The notes beneath the pieces were generated by a model that saw only the letters and a list, made by a program, of their open reading frames with translations, was not told the DNA's origin and ran no database searches. This document shows positions 7,413-14,645 of a stretch of DNA of 32,069 bases, piece after piece. Within the stretch, counting starts at the first letter, position 1. Each line of letters begins with the position of its first letter. The DNA is taken from contig JAUHZF010000065.1 in NCBI GenBank assembly GCA_030426145.1, positions 1 to 32,069 of the forward strand, given 5' to 3'. This DNA is from Polyangia bacterium (GTDB taxonomy: Bacteria; Myxococcota_A; Polyangia; Polyangiales; Polyangiaceae). A program made the position numbers and the translations under genes.

Positions 7413-8921
7413 TCAGCTCTCCGGGGGATGCCAGCGCAACCGCGGCTTGCGAGCGGCGAGCGCCTCGTCGAGTCGTCGCATGCGCGTGAGATGTGGAGCC
7501 TGCTTCACCAGATCGGGCTCACGGTCGGCCTCGTCGCGGATGGCGCGCATCGCCGCCACGAACTCGTCGAGGGTCTGCTTGGTCTCCGTCTCGGTGGGCT
7601 CGATCATCAGCGCGCCCCGCACCACGAGCGGGAAGTAGACGGTGGGGGCGTGGAAGCCGTAGTCGAGGAGGCGCTTGGCGATGTCGAGGGTTTTCACCCC
7701 GGTCGCCTTCTCGATCTCCTCGTCGCTGAAGACCACCTCGTGCATGCAGTCGAGGTCGCTGGCGACGGGGTAGACGTCCTTGAGCTGGCTCCAGATGTAG
7801 CGGGCGTTGAGCACCGCGAGCGCGCTCGCGAGGCGGAGCCCATCGGCGCCCATCTCCCGCATGTAGCAGTAGGCGCGGATGAACATGCCGAAGTTGCCCT
7901 GGTAGGCGCGCATGCGGCCCACGCTTTGCGGGCAGTCGTGGTCGAGCACGAAGCCTTCCGGCGTCTTGGTGAGCACGGGCCGGGGCTGGAACGGCGCCAG
8001 GGCATCGGTGAAGCAGATGGGCCCGGCCCCCGGACCACCACCACCGTGCGGGGTGGTGAAGGTCTTGTGCAGATTGATGTGGACCACATCCACACCGAGG
8101 TCGCCGTAGCGCGCCTGGCCCATGATGGCGTTGGTGTTGGCGCCGTCGCCGTACACCAGGCCGCCCTTGTCGTGGATGAGCTTGGCGATCTCGGGCAGAC
8201 GCGTCTCGAAGAGCCCCACGGTGTTGGGGTTGGTGATCATGAGGCCGCAGACGTCGTCGCCCCCCTCACGCTCGATGGCGGCGAGGACCTCTTCCGGGTG
8301 CGCGAGCCCATCCTTCGCAGCGGGGATCTTCACCGCCTCGAGGCCGGCGAGCGTGCAGCTCGCGGGGTTCGTGCCGTGGGCACTCTCGGGCACGAAGACC
8401 TTCATCGGCGCGCGTCCTTGCGCGCGGTGGAAGGCCTTCATCATCATCAGGCCCGTCAGCTCACCCTGGGCCCCCGCTGCCGGCTGTAGCGAGCACTGCG
8501 CGAGCCCGGTGACGGCACAGAGGATCTCCTGCACCCGCCACATCACCTCGAGGCTGCCCTGCACCAGGTGGTCGGGCGTGAGGGGGTGCATCGCCGTGAA
8601 GCCCGGCTGCCGCGCGGCCCACTCGTTGATCTTGGGGTTGTACTTCATCGTGCACGACCCCAGCGGGTACATCTGGGTGTCGATGCAGTAGTTCTGCTTG
8701 CTCACCCGCACGAAGTGCCGGAAAGCTTCGGGCTCGCTCACCTCGGGGAGGGCCGCCGGCGTCGCGCGAGCCAGCTCGCCGAAGTGGGCCTCGGCATCCA
8801 CCTCCGGCACATCGAGGGCCGCCAAAGAGGCGCCACGACGCCCAGGCGCCCCACGCTCGAAGATGGGCGGTTCGGGAAATTCAACGCCACGCTCAGCCCC
8901 GCGAAAGGTCTCGCCGCTCAT
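7413..8921 (-). CDS. gcvPB: Glycine dehydrogenase (decarboxylating) subunit 2
   Basis: 502 aa, the usual length for the separate beta subunit of the two-subunit P-protein of the glycine cleavage system. This PLP enzyme decarboxylates glycine and passes the aminomethyl group to lipoylated H-protein in the cytoplasm. Recognisable blocks are YPLGSCTMKYNP, SLQPAAGAQGE, PESAHGTNPAS, ITNPNTVGLFE, GDGANTNAIMG and INLHKTFTTPHGGGGPG. In the last, Lys286 is the expected PLP Schiff-base lysine. No subunit 1, T-protein or H-protein gene is adjacent: the neighbours are a lipoprotein gene and the small paralogues. The partner genes should therefore lie elsewhere. The start has no Shine-Dalgarno but is close behind a -10-like box. 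Confidence 0.96.
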   Translation of the reverse strand: MSGETFRGAERGVEFPEPPIFERGAPGRRGASLAALDVPEVDAEAHFGELARATPAALPEVSEPEAFRHFVRVSKQNYCIDTQMYPLGSCTMKYNPKINEWAARQPGFTAMHPLTPDHLVQGSLEVMWRVQEILCAVTGLAQCSLQPAAGAQGELTGLMMMKAFHRAQGRAPMKVFVPESAHGTNPASCTLAGLEAVKIPAAKDGLAHPEEVLAAIEREGGDDVCGLMITNPNTVGLFETRLPEIAKLIHDKGGLVYGDGANTNAIMGQARYGDLGVDVVHINLHKTFTTPHGGGGPGAGPICFTDALAPFQPRPVLTKTPEGFVLDHDCPQSVGRMRAYQGNFGMFIRAYCYMREMGADGLRLASALAVLNARYIWSQLKDVYPVASDLDCMHEVVFSDEEIEKATGVKTLDIAKRLLDYGFHAPTVYFPLVVRGALMIEPTETETKQTLDEFVAAMRAIRDEADREPDLVKQAPHLTRMRRLDEALAARKPRLRWHPPES

Positions 8922-8928
8922 GCCCGCA

Positions 8929-8937
8929 GCCTTAGCA
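8929..8937 (-). promoter_or_regulatory. Extended -10-like TGCTAAGGC just before gcvPB
   Basis: On the minus strand TGC-TAAGGC ends 7 nt before the ATG at 8921, so a transcript from it would have no leader or one of about 1 nt. No clear -35 was found. It fits a pattern seen before several genes of the window. Confidence 0.3.
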
Positions 8938-8978
8938 TGAGCAGCGCTGCCTGCGGAGTGGTTGCGTGGGGTCGAGCC

Positions 8979-9587
8979 TCAGAGCTCGGGCGCGTCCTCG
9001 TCGTCGCCGTCTTCGGGCTCGGCAGGAGGCTCGGGGTCGCCGCTCTCCTTGTTGCCGCTATCCCAGTCGCCGCCGCCCACATCGGAGGTACCGGAGCCAC
9101 CGATCGACTCCAGATCCGGATCGACGTTGCGCTGCTTCACGGCATCCCACGGGGTACCGACCTCGTCTTCGCCACGGCCGAGCTCACCCTTGATGACGTC
9201 GTCGACGTTGTCGCCCTCGGGGCGCGAGTAGACGAAGTAGCCCTTGCCCTTCTTCTTGGAGTTGGGGCCGACGAGACCGTCGATGTACTCGGACCACTCG
9301 AACTTGAGGAGGTTGCCGTCGGCCGTGCCCTCGAGCTCGCCCCACTGATCCTTACGAGGACGGAGCCAACGACCCTTCACCTTCCCGCCCGACTCCTCCA
9401 TGTGCAGGTAGCCGAAAAGGGGGCTGTAGTAGACGCCCGACCAATCCCCGTCGTCGGGCATGCTGCCCGCCGTCACGTTGGCCGTCTTCGCCGCGGGCTT
9501 GCCCGGACCGCAGCCGAGGGCGAGCGTAGCGACCAACAACATGGCCAGGAGCGCAAAGAGCTTCGTCATCACCGGCTTGGCAACCAT
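8979..9587 (-). CDS. Predicted lipoprotein with acidic C-terminal tail
   Basis: 202 aa from ATG 9587; ATG 9569 would also leave a full signal peptide. The N-terminus MVAKPVMTKLFALLAMLLVATLALGC is a typical signal with a lipobox-like end (ALGC). The mature part has a compact domain (about 45-130) rich in aromatic residues and Gly, with strands such as WSGVYYSPLFGYLHMEES, GKVKGRWLRP and LLKFEWSEYIDG, then a long tail rich in Asp, Glu, Gly and Ser ending DDEDAPEL. I recognise the WGELEG...FEWSEY style from myxobacterial hypothetical lipoproteins but cannot name a function. A good -35/-10 pair sits so that +1 would be the A of the ATG at 9587, which favours that start. Confidence 0.75.
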   Translation of the reverse strand: MVAKPVMTKLFALLAMLLVATLALGCGPGKPAAKTANVTAGSMPDDGDWSGVYYSPLFGYLHMEESGGKVKGRWLRPRKDQWGELEGTADGNLLKFEWSEYIDGLVGPNSKKKGKGYFVYSRPEGDNVDDVIKGELGRGEDEVGTPWDAVKQRNVDPDLESIGGSGTSDVGGGDWDSGNKESGDPEPPAEPEDGDDEDAPEL

Positions 9588-9593
9588 GCGCGC

Positions 9594-9623
9594 AGCCTAG
9601 TCGCCCCCATCGCCCGGTGGCAA
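9594..9623 (-). promoter_or_regulatory. Promoter TTGCCA-18-TAGGCT, predicted leaderless
   Basis: On the minus strand TTGCCA (9623-9618, 5 of 6 to TTGACA) and TAGGCT (9599-9594) are separated by 18 bp. The -10 ends 6 nt before the ATG at 9587, so transcription would start about at the start codon. Confidence 0.45.
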
Positions 9624-9634
9624 CGACCCACCGG

Positions 9635-9643
9635 TGCTAGGGT
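9635..9643 (+). promoter_or_regulatory. Extended -10-like TGCTAGGGT before the basic-tailed protein gene
   Basis: TGC-TAGGGT ends 9 nt before the ATG at 9653, predicting a leader of only about 3 nt. No strong -35. It lies back-to-back with the promoter for the divergent lipoprotein gene in a 65-bp gap. Confidence 0.3.
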
Positions 9644-9652
9644 CCCCGGCCG

Positions 9653-10048
9653 ATGTCATCCACGCTCCGCGCCGTGCTCGACGGCGACCCCCTTCCCCCC
9701 GACGAAGCGCACGACCTGTGGACGCGCTTCAGCGCCTACATGGACGAGAACCAGGGCGACTTCGCCGGGTTCGCCTCCGCGCTCGGCTTCGTGGAGGCCA
9801 AGGTCGGTATGGTCGACGGTCAGCCGACACTGCAGCTCCGGAGCGCGGACGGACCGAAGCCGTCGAACAAGGCGAAGCCGGCCCCGACCAAGCGAAAGAA
9901 GCCCAAGGGCGCCAAGCCTCGGCCCGCCGCCGCTCCGAGCGCCCCCCCCGAGAAATCGCGGCGCCCAAAGCCCAAGAAGGCCAAGCGCGAAGACCGTGGG
10001 GTCGACATCGGCGACGTGAAGCCGACCCGACCCCGGCGGAAGGTCTAG
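9653..10048 (+). CDS. Small protein with a strongly basic Lys/Pro/Ala tail
   Basis: 131 aa from ATG 9653. Residues 1-65 look folded (an Asp/Glu- and Leu-containing segment with DEAHDLWTRFSAYMDENQGDFAGFASALGF, then a short strand region). Residues about 66-131 are nearly all Lys, Arg, Pro and Ala, with clusters such as KRKKPKGAKPRP and RRPKPKKAKRED. The tail resembles histone H1-like or nucleoid-protein tails, so nucleic-acid binding is a reasonable guess, but the N-terminal domain is not one I recognise. The stop lies 1 bp from the convergent neighbour. Confidence 0.65.
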   Translation: MSSTLRAVLDGDPLPPDEAHDLWTRFSAYMDENQGDFAGFASALGFVEAKVGMVDGQPTLQLRSADGPKPSNKAKPAPTKRKKPKGAKPRPAAAPSAPPEKSRRPKPKKAKREDRGVDIGDVKPTRPRRKV

Positions 10049-10049
10049 C

Positions 10050-10793
10050 TCAACCCCGCGCCAGGTAGGCGGCCATGAGCTCGTCGAGGCGTTGGGGCGA
10101 GCCATGCCTGTGGCCGAAGACCATGGCGGACCCGGCCGCGCTCTTGGCGCGGCGTGGCGGCGGCGGACGCTTACGGGCCGGCGCGGCAACGTCGACCGCC
10201 GGTGGGGCCTCGCTCGACTCGGGCGAAGCGTCGAGCGGCTGCTGACCGGTGGGTCGCATCCGTCGTCGAGGTGCGGAGCCGCCCCGCTTGGTGGGGGGCT
10301 CCTCGCGGTCGCCCACGAAACTGTAGGTGCCACCCGCGGGTTTGGCCTTGGGGGGCGCGCTCGGAGCTTTGACGACGCGCTCGATCTCGTCCTGGAACGC
10401 GCTCTCGTCGACAGCCGCGGCCCGCTCGAGCAGCTCGATCGGCGCCGAGGGCGGTGCCGCGTCCATCTCCTCGACGATCTCCCGCGGGTCGGGCGGTGAG
10501 TCGGGGTCGGGGTCGATGAGGTGGTCGAGGTCGCCGTCGCGCAGCGAGATGACCATTCCCTTGTGCTGCTCGCGCATGAGCGAGCGCACTTGGTCCGCGA
10601 TGTCCGCGGTGCCGTCTCCCACGAGCTCGGCGTAGGACGTCTTACGCGTCTTGATGATGCGCCCGCCATCCGCAAACAGGTGCGTGATGACGTGCGGGCG
10701 CTTGCTCCCCGAGTCCTCGGTCTGCACGTGATAGACCTGACCCTTGTAGGGGATGTTGTTGTTGTAGCCGAGGAGCGGTCCGCCAGACTTCAA
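10050..10793 (-). CDS. Myxobacterial-type protein with conserved GYNNN...HVQTEDSG N-terminus, TTG start
   Basis: About 247 aa from a TTG at 10793, giving MKSGGPLLGYNNNIPYKGQVYHVQTEDSG. The frame stays open upstream to 11075, but that stretch overlaps the lipoprotein gene in another frame and reads as shadow sequence. AGG in the TAGGA before the TTG supplies a ribosome site. Residues 1-75 (YKGQVYHVQTEDSG, RPHVITHLFADGGRIIKTRKTSYAEL) form a module I have seen at the start of many myxobacterial proteins, function unknown to me. A segment like VRSLMREQHKGMVISLRDGDLD follows, then a long Pro/Ala/Arg-rich disordered region. No signal peptide. It is 16 bp downstream of the lipoprotein gene and probably co-transcribed with it. 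Confidence 0.7.
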   Translation of the reverse strand: MKSGGPLLGYNNNIPYKGQVYHVQTEDSGSKRPHVITHLFADGGRIIKTRKTSYAELVGDGTADIADQVRSLMREQHKGMVISLRDGDLDHLIDPDPDSPPDPREIVEEMDAAPPSAPIELLERAAAVDESAFQDEIERVVKAPSAPPKAKPAGGTYSFVGDREEPPTKRGGSAPRRRMRPTGQQPLDASPESSEAPPAVDVAAPARKRPPPPRRAKSAAGSAMVFGHRHGSPQRLDELMAAYLARG

Positions 10794-10809
10794 GGCGCAC
10801 CATCCTACC

Positions 10810-11139
10810 TCAATCCAGGCAGGCTTCCAGGTCCTCCTCGGTGGCGGCGTTAGGCACACACTGGAGCACATCTTCGGTGATGCGGCGGCCAACGCACCCG
10901 TCGAGCTTGTCCTTCTTGTCGGACAGCGCCTGCGCCACGAGTCGTTCGACCTCCTCGGGATCTTGGATGTCGTGGGATTTTGCCGCCAATTCCGCGCTCT
11001 TGCGGAAGATGACCTCGCACTCCTCGCGGGTGGCTTCGTGGCCACAGCCGGTGGCAGCGGCGAGCAACGCCGCAAGCGGCAGGGCGAGGCCGAGCGGGTG
11101 AATCGAGGAGGGACGGGGGGCCGTAGGACACTGGCGCAT
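10810..11139 (-). CDS. Small Cys-containing lipoprotein
   Basis: 109 aa from ATG 11139; a longer reading to 11196 adds a segment before the signal that does not look natural. The signal PLGLALPLAALLAAATGC ends in a lipobox. The mature part of about 75 residues is mostly helical and charged, and carries Cys in REECEV, DGCVGR, LQCVPN and EACLD. This spacing could form two disulfide bonds in the periplasm. Similar short periplasmic CxnC helical lipoproteins are common in myxobacteria, but I know no function for them. It heads a two-gene unit with the TTG-start gene and is divergent from the TPR gene, 81 bp away. Confidence 0.65.
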   Translation of the reverse strand: MRQCPTAPRPSSIHPLGLALPLAALLAAATGCGHEATREECEVIFRKSAELAAKSHDIQDPEEVERLVAQALSDKKDKLDGCVGRRITEDVLQCVPNAATEEDLEACLD

Positions 11140-11205
11140 GGCGGTCGATCCGATCAACGGAGCCAGGAGCGCCGAATGCGCGAATCTGGCCCACATGGGA
11201 CGTGC

Positions 11206-11214
11206 TGCTAAACT
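11206..11214 (+). promoter_or_regulatory. Extended -10-like TGCTAAACT, predicted leaderless start of the TPR gene
   Basis: TGC-TAAACT ends 6 nt before the GTG at 11221, so +1 would fall on the start codon. No matching -35 is visible, as expected for some extended -10 promoters. Confidence 0.35.
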
Positions 11215-11220
11215 TGCACT

Positions 11221-12036
11221 GTGTCAACGAAAGAGGGGTCCGACCGGCCGCAGGGCGTGGGCGATGCATCGCCCACCTCGCGTGACGGTTCGCGCTCCGG
11301 CACGCGCCGGCGTCCCCAGCCGCTGCCGGAGGACCATCTGGAGCGGGCCATGGCGTCGACGACCCCACCCGAGCGGGCCCGCTGGGCCTCGACGGGCCTC
11401 GCCCACCCCGACCCCATCGACGACACGACGCACGCCATGTTGCTGCGCCAGCTCTACCTCGCCCACTTCGAGCAGGAGCACTTCGATCGCGCTTACGAGC
11501 TGGCGACACAGGCCATCGCGTTCGACGTGCTCGTCGACGTCGTCCACCAGGACGCGGCGCGGGCGCGCCAGGCGGTGGGTGATGTGGAAGGTGCCGTCCA
11601 GCACCTGAGGCTGGCCGCCCGGCTCGCCCCGCCATCGCGCCGTGCGTTTCACCACTGGACCCTCGGCTCGGTCCTATTTCTCGCGGGACGCCACGACGAA
11701 GCCATCGCCTCGCTCGAACGCGCCTCGCGCTGGGGCACCACCGACAAGCCGCTCTATCAGGGCCACCTCGCACTCGCGAAGTGCCGCGCCGGTCGCCCGG
11801 TCCGCAACCTGGCGGGCCTCATCGCGCGGTTGGAGGCTTGCCCCGCTGGCCAGGGCTACGGCCGCTTCGTGCTCGGGCAGCTCGCCTACCAGAGCCAGCG
11901 TTTCTCCGACGCGCGCACCCATCTGCGTAACTTCGTCGATCGGACCCGGCAGGGTCAGCCGGCCATGCGCATGGCCATGGCGGGGGAAGTCGAGATGGCC
12001 GAAGCGACCCTCGCCGAGCTCGACGCCGCGTCTTGA
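11221..12036 (+). CDS. TPR-like repeat protein
   Basis: 271 aa from GTG 11221. The first 43 residues are polar and low in complexity, and ATG 11350 is an alternative start. A -10-like box placed exactly for a leaderless GTG start favours the longer form. From about residue 70 the sequence is helical with TPR-like pairs: LYLAHFEQEHFDRAYELATQAI, ARQAVGDVEGAVQHLRLAARLAP, WTLGSVLFLAGRHDEAIASLERA and LGQLAYQSQRFSDARTHLRNFV. No signal or membrane segment is visible, so it should be cytoplasmic. TPR domains mediate protein-protein contacts; no partner can be inferred. It is followed by a 160-bp gap holding the dsbD regulatory region. Confidence 0.75.
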   Translation: MSTKEGSDRPQGVGDASPTSRDGSRSGTRRRPQPLPEDHLERAMASTTPPERARWASTGLAHPDPIDDTTHAMLLRQLYLAHFEQEHFDRAYELATQAIAFDVLVDVVHQDAARARQAVGDVEGAVQHLRLAARLAPPSRRAFHHWTLGSVLFLAGRHDEAIASLERASRWGTTDKPLYQGHLALAKCRAGRPVRNLAGLIARLEACPAGQGYGRFVLGQLAYQSQRFSDARTHLRNFVDRTRQGQPAMRMAMAGEVEMAEATLAELDAAS

Positions 12037-12137
12037 GGCGCGTGCGCGGTCCTCGGACGCGTGTCATGAAAGATGGGAGCGTAACCGAAGGGCGTGAGGT
12101 GCGTATTGCCGGGGTAGCAAGGGCTCGCCCGGCCCGG

Positions 12138-12157
12138 TAACCTCTGACCGTCGGTCA
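12138..12157 (+). promoter_or_regulatory. -10-like TAACCT followed by the palindrome TGACCGTCGGTCA (candidate operator)
   Basis: A TAnnnT box (12138-12143) is followed one base later by a perfect 13-bp palindrome, TGACCG-T-CGGTCA (12145-12157), 39 bp before the dsbD-like ATG. A site here would cover +1. The arms resemble operators bound by TetR-family repressors, but no regulator gene is adjacent. Confidence 0.35.
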
Positions 12158-12196
12158 TCGTTCGACCTGGACGTCCTCCCCCCCGATTCCCCCACT

Positions 12197-13558
12197 ATGA
12201 ACATTGCCCTCATTTACGCCTACGCGCTGGGCGGCGGCATCATCCTCAACGTGATGCCCTGCGTCCTCCCCGTGCTCACGATGAAGGTGTTCCACGTCGT
12301 GGAGCAGGCCAAGGAAGACCCTGGCACCAATCGTAAACACGGCATCGCCTACAGCCTCGGCATCCTCGCCTTCTTCCTGGCGGCGGCGGCCATCGTGCTG
12401 GGCTTCAAGTACGTGGGCCAGACGCTCCTCTGGGGGCAGCAGTTCCAGAGCCCGATCTTCGTCGGTGGCCTCACGACCGTGATGTTCGTCTTCGGTCTCA
12501 ACGCCCTCGGCGTCTTCGAGTTCACCGTCGGGATGTCGCACAGCGGCGGAAGCGGCTACCTGGGCACCTTCATCAACGGCATCGTGGCTGCGGTGATGGC
12601 CACGCCCTGCACCGCTCCTGGCTTCTCGCTCTTCCTGCCGTTCGCGCTGAAGGGCGACACGCCCGTCTACCACACGCTCGGCGTCTTCGTGGTGTTGGGC
12701 TTGGGCCTCGCCTTGCCGTTCCTCATCGTCAGCTTCGTCCCCGCCGTAGCGCGCCTCTTGCCCAAGCCTGGCCCGTGGATGAGCACCTTCAAGAGCCTCA
12801 TGGGCTTCACCCTCATGGCCGCCACCATCTGGCTCTACAGCACGCTGCAGTCGCAGCTCGAGGGCGAAGCCGCCATCGGCTTCCTCTCCTTCCTGCTCGT
12901 GGTCGGGATCGCACTCTGGGCCTACGGCAAGTGGGGCAGCTTCGAGTACTCCGACCGCACCCGGTGGATCTCGCGCGTGGTGGCCCTCGGCCTCATGATC
13001 GGCGGTGGATTCTTCTTCATCGACTTCACGCCCAAGGCCAAGGCCGAAGTCGCCTCGGGCACGCAGGCGCCCATCAAGGCCGAGGACGGCACCTTCAAGG
13101 ACCCGCCGGTCGTCGATGCCGACAAGAAGAAGATCATCTGGACGCCGTATTCGGAGGAGGTCGTGCAGGCCAACCTCAAGCGCGGCCGCCCCGTCTTCAT
13201 GGACTTCACCGCCGACTGGTGCGCGAACTGCAAGGCCAACGAGAAGGCCTTCATCGAGACCGACACCATCCGCGGTGATCTCGCGAAGACGAACATCCTC
13301 CCCGTGAAGGCCGACTTCACGAACGAGGACGAGGAGATCGAGAAGATGATCGAGGACCTCGGCCGGGCCGGGATCCCCATCTACGTGATCATCACCCCCG
13401 ACGGAAAGCGCAACCTCCTGCCCGAGGTCATCAACACCGAGATGCTCTCCAAGGCGCTCAACGAGGCGAGCACCAAGTTCCCGCCCGACAAGTACAGCCC
13501 GCCCAAGGCCGGGAAAGAAGCCGCGGTCGTGCCGGCTGCAACGCAAGCCGACGGCTGA
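12197..13558 (+). CDS. DsbD/ScsB-like thiol-disulfide transporter with C-terminal thioredoxin domain
   Basis: 453 aa. Residues 1-290 hold about eight membrane segments of the DsbD/CcdA type, with the two redox Cys in NVMPCVLP (Cys22) and ATPCTAPG (Cys138). After the last segment, residues about 320-430 form a thioredoxin-like domain with the motif DWCANCK (Cys342, Cys345) and a GIPIYVI cis-Pro region. In this family electrons pass from cytoplasmic thioredoxin through the membrane Cys pair to the external thioredoxin domain and on to periplasmic proteins. The usual N-terminal periplasmic domain and signal peptide of E. coli DsbD are absent: the protein begins in the first membrane helix. The tail after 435 is low in complexity. 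No cytochrome-c maturation genes are adjacent. Confidence 0.9.
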   Translation: MNIALIYAYALGGGIILNVMPCVLPVLTMKVFHVVEQAKEDPGTNRKHGIAYSLGILAFFLAAAAIVLGFKYVGQTLLWGQQFQSPIFVGGLTTVMFVFGLNALGVFEFTVGMSHSGGSGYLGTFINGIVAAVMATPCTAPGFSLFLPFALKGDTPVYHTLGVFVVLGLGLALPFLIVSFVPAVARLLPKPGPWMSTFKSLMGFTLMAATIWLYSTLQSQLEGEAAIGFLSFLLVVGIALWAYGKWGSFEYSDRTRWISRVVALGLMIGGGFFFIDFTPKAKAEVASGTQAPIKAEDGTFKDPPVVDADKKKIIWTPYSEEVVQANLKRGRPVFMDFTADWCANCKANEKAFIETDTIRGDLAKTNILPVKADFTNEDEEIEKMIEDLGRAGIPIYVIITPDGKRNLLPEVINTEMLSKALNEASTKFPPDKYSPPKAGKEAAVVPAATQADG

Positions 13559-13577
13559 AAAGCGCCCCCCCTCGCTC

Positions 13578-13612
13578 GGCCGCCCGCCTCCCATCGCGAG
13601 GACAGGGCGGCC
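13578..13612 (+). terminator. Strong GC hairpin after the dsbD-like gene
   Basis: GGCCGCCC (13578-13585) pairs perfectly with GGGCGGCC (13605-13612), and an inner CCTC (13587-13590) pairs with GAGG (13598-13601). It starts 20 bp after the stop. No U-run follows, so it may be an RNA-stabilising hairpin or need a factor to terminate. Confidence 0.5.
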
Positions 13613-13638
13613 GCTGTCGTTGGTGGCGTGGCTTCGCG

Positions 13639-13667
13639 TTGCAGCGCCCGTCTTCGGAGCGGTATTC
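13639..13667 (+). promoter_or_regulatory. Promoter TTGCAG-17-TATTCT, predicted leaderless
   Basis: TTGCAG (13639-13644) and TATTCT (13662-13667) are 17 bp apart, and the -10 ends 6 nt before the GTG at 13674. That puts +1 on the start codon and supports it over the longer reading from 13620. Confidence 0.45.
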
Positions 13668-13673
13668 TGGAAC

Positions 13674-14609
13674 GTGACTTTGCTTCGACGACTTCTTCTC
13701 CTCAGCCTGTTCCTGCTCGCGACCGCGGTAGGCTGCAACACCACCGAAGACACGACCTCGGTCGTGGTCGGGGTGACCAGCGACTTTCCTGCGGGAACCG
13801 ATCTCACGTCCCTCGAGGTCGAGATGACGGTCGATGGCGCCGTCACCTCGACGGACGAGGTCACCCTCGGAAGCGGAACCACGGAGTTCCCGGCCGAGTT
13901 CGCCTTCGACGACGTGCCCGTCGGCAGCACGGTTGCCCTCACCCTGCGGGGCAAGCTCGACGGTCAGCTCGTGGTCGTGCGTCGGGTTCAGACCACCACC
14001 CAGGCGGGGCCACGACGGCTGGTTCGCATCCACCTCGAGCGCTTCTGCCAACGCCTCGACGACGGCACCGGCACCGTCGGCCCCACCTGTGACGAACCCG
14101 CCACCACCTGCATCAGCGGCGTCTGCCGCTCCCCCGAGGTACCGCTCGAGCAGCAAGAGGCCTACGACCCCACCTGGCCCGACCAGGGCGACGACCCGTG
14201 CAAGACGGGCGGCGCCCCCGAGCTCGTCGTGGGGGAGGGACAAAGCGACTTCTTCAGCGCCGAGGACAGCATGGTGGCTCAGGTCGAGGCCGGTCCCCAA
14301 GGCGGCCACCACATCTGGATCGCGGCCCGGGTCCGCAACGTGAATCGCTCCCAGACCCGAACCACCGTGGGCGCCGAGTTCCCGGGGCTCGGGCTCAGCA
14401 TCTCGCCGCTGAGCGTCATCTTCACCCTCGACCTCGACGAGGGTGGCTTCTGCAAGATCTTCGGCCTTCGGCTGTGGCTCGACATCGACGGCGACCCCAT
14501 CGCCGACATGCTCGGGGAGCCCGTCGACGTGACCGTCACCATGGAAGACACCGACCAGGCGGTGGCCACCGGGACGCACAGATTCGTGCTCTCGAACGAC
14601 ATCCTGTGA
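13674..14609 (+). CDS. Predicted lipoprotein with a Cys-rich segment, function unknown
   Basis: 311 aa from GTG 13674, giving MTLLRRLLLLSLFLLATAVGC, a clean signal with lipobox AVGC. TTG 13680 is possible, and the open frame reaches 13620 but adds a poor N-terminus. The region after the Cys looks like one Ig-like beta-domain (SVVVGVTSDFPAGTDLTSLEVEM..., about 20-120). A short Cys-rich strip follows, PTCDEPATTCISGVC, of the kind often seen in myxobacterial surface proteins. A second beta-rich domain then runs to the end (about 180-311). No catalytic motif is seen. It is 36 bp upstream of the SBBP lipoprotein gene and may be co-transcribed with it. Confidence 0.75.
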   Translation: MTLLRRLLLLSLFLLATAVGCNTTEDTTSVVVGVTSDFPAGTDLTSLEVEMTVDGAVTSTDEVTLGSGTTEFPAEFAFDDVPVGSTVALTLRGKLDGQLVVVRRVQTTTQAGPRRLVRIHLERFCQRLDDGTGTVGPTCDEPATTCISGVCRSPEVPLEQQEAYDPTWPDQGDDPCKTGGAPELVVGEGQSDFFSAEDSMVAQVEAGPQGGHHIWIAARVRNVNRSQTRTTVGAEFPGLGLSISPLSVIFTLDLDEGGFCKIFGLRLWLDIDGDPIADMLGEPVDVTVTMEDTDQAVATGTHRFVLSNDIL

Positions 14610-14645
14610 GACAAACCCACCGCCTTACCCACTGAGACTGAGACC

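Noticed and set aside
8568-10019. 483-residue plus-strand frame across gcvPB, the lipoprotein gene and the basic-tailed protein
   Set aside because: It runs antisense to two strong genes and changes character at each gene boundary, as expected for a shadow.
12155-13954. 599-residue minus-strand frame opposite the dsbD-like gene
   Set aside because: Typical antisense shadow rich in Glu, His, Asp and Arg; the plus strand encodes clear membrane helices and a CANC thioredoxin domain.
13458-14579. 373-residue minus-strand frame across the dsbD end and the next lipoprotein
   Set aside because: It crosses the terminator hairpin and promoter between two well-supported plus-strand genes.
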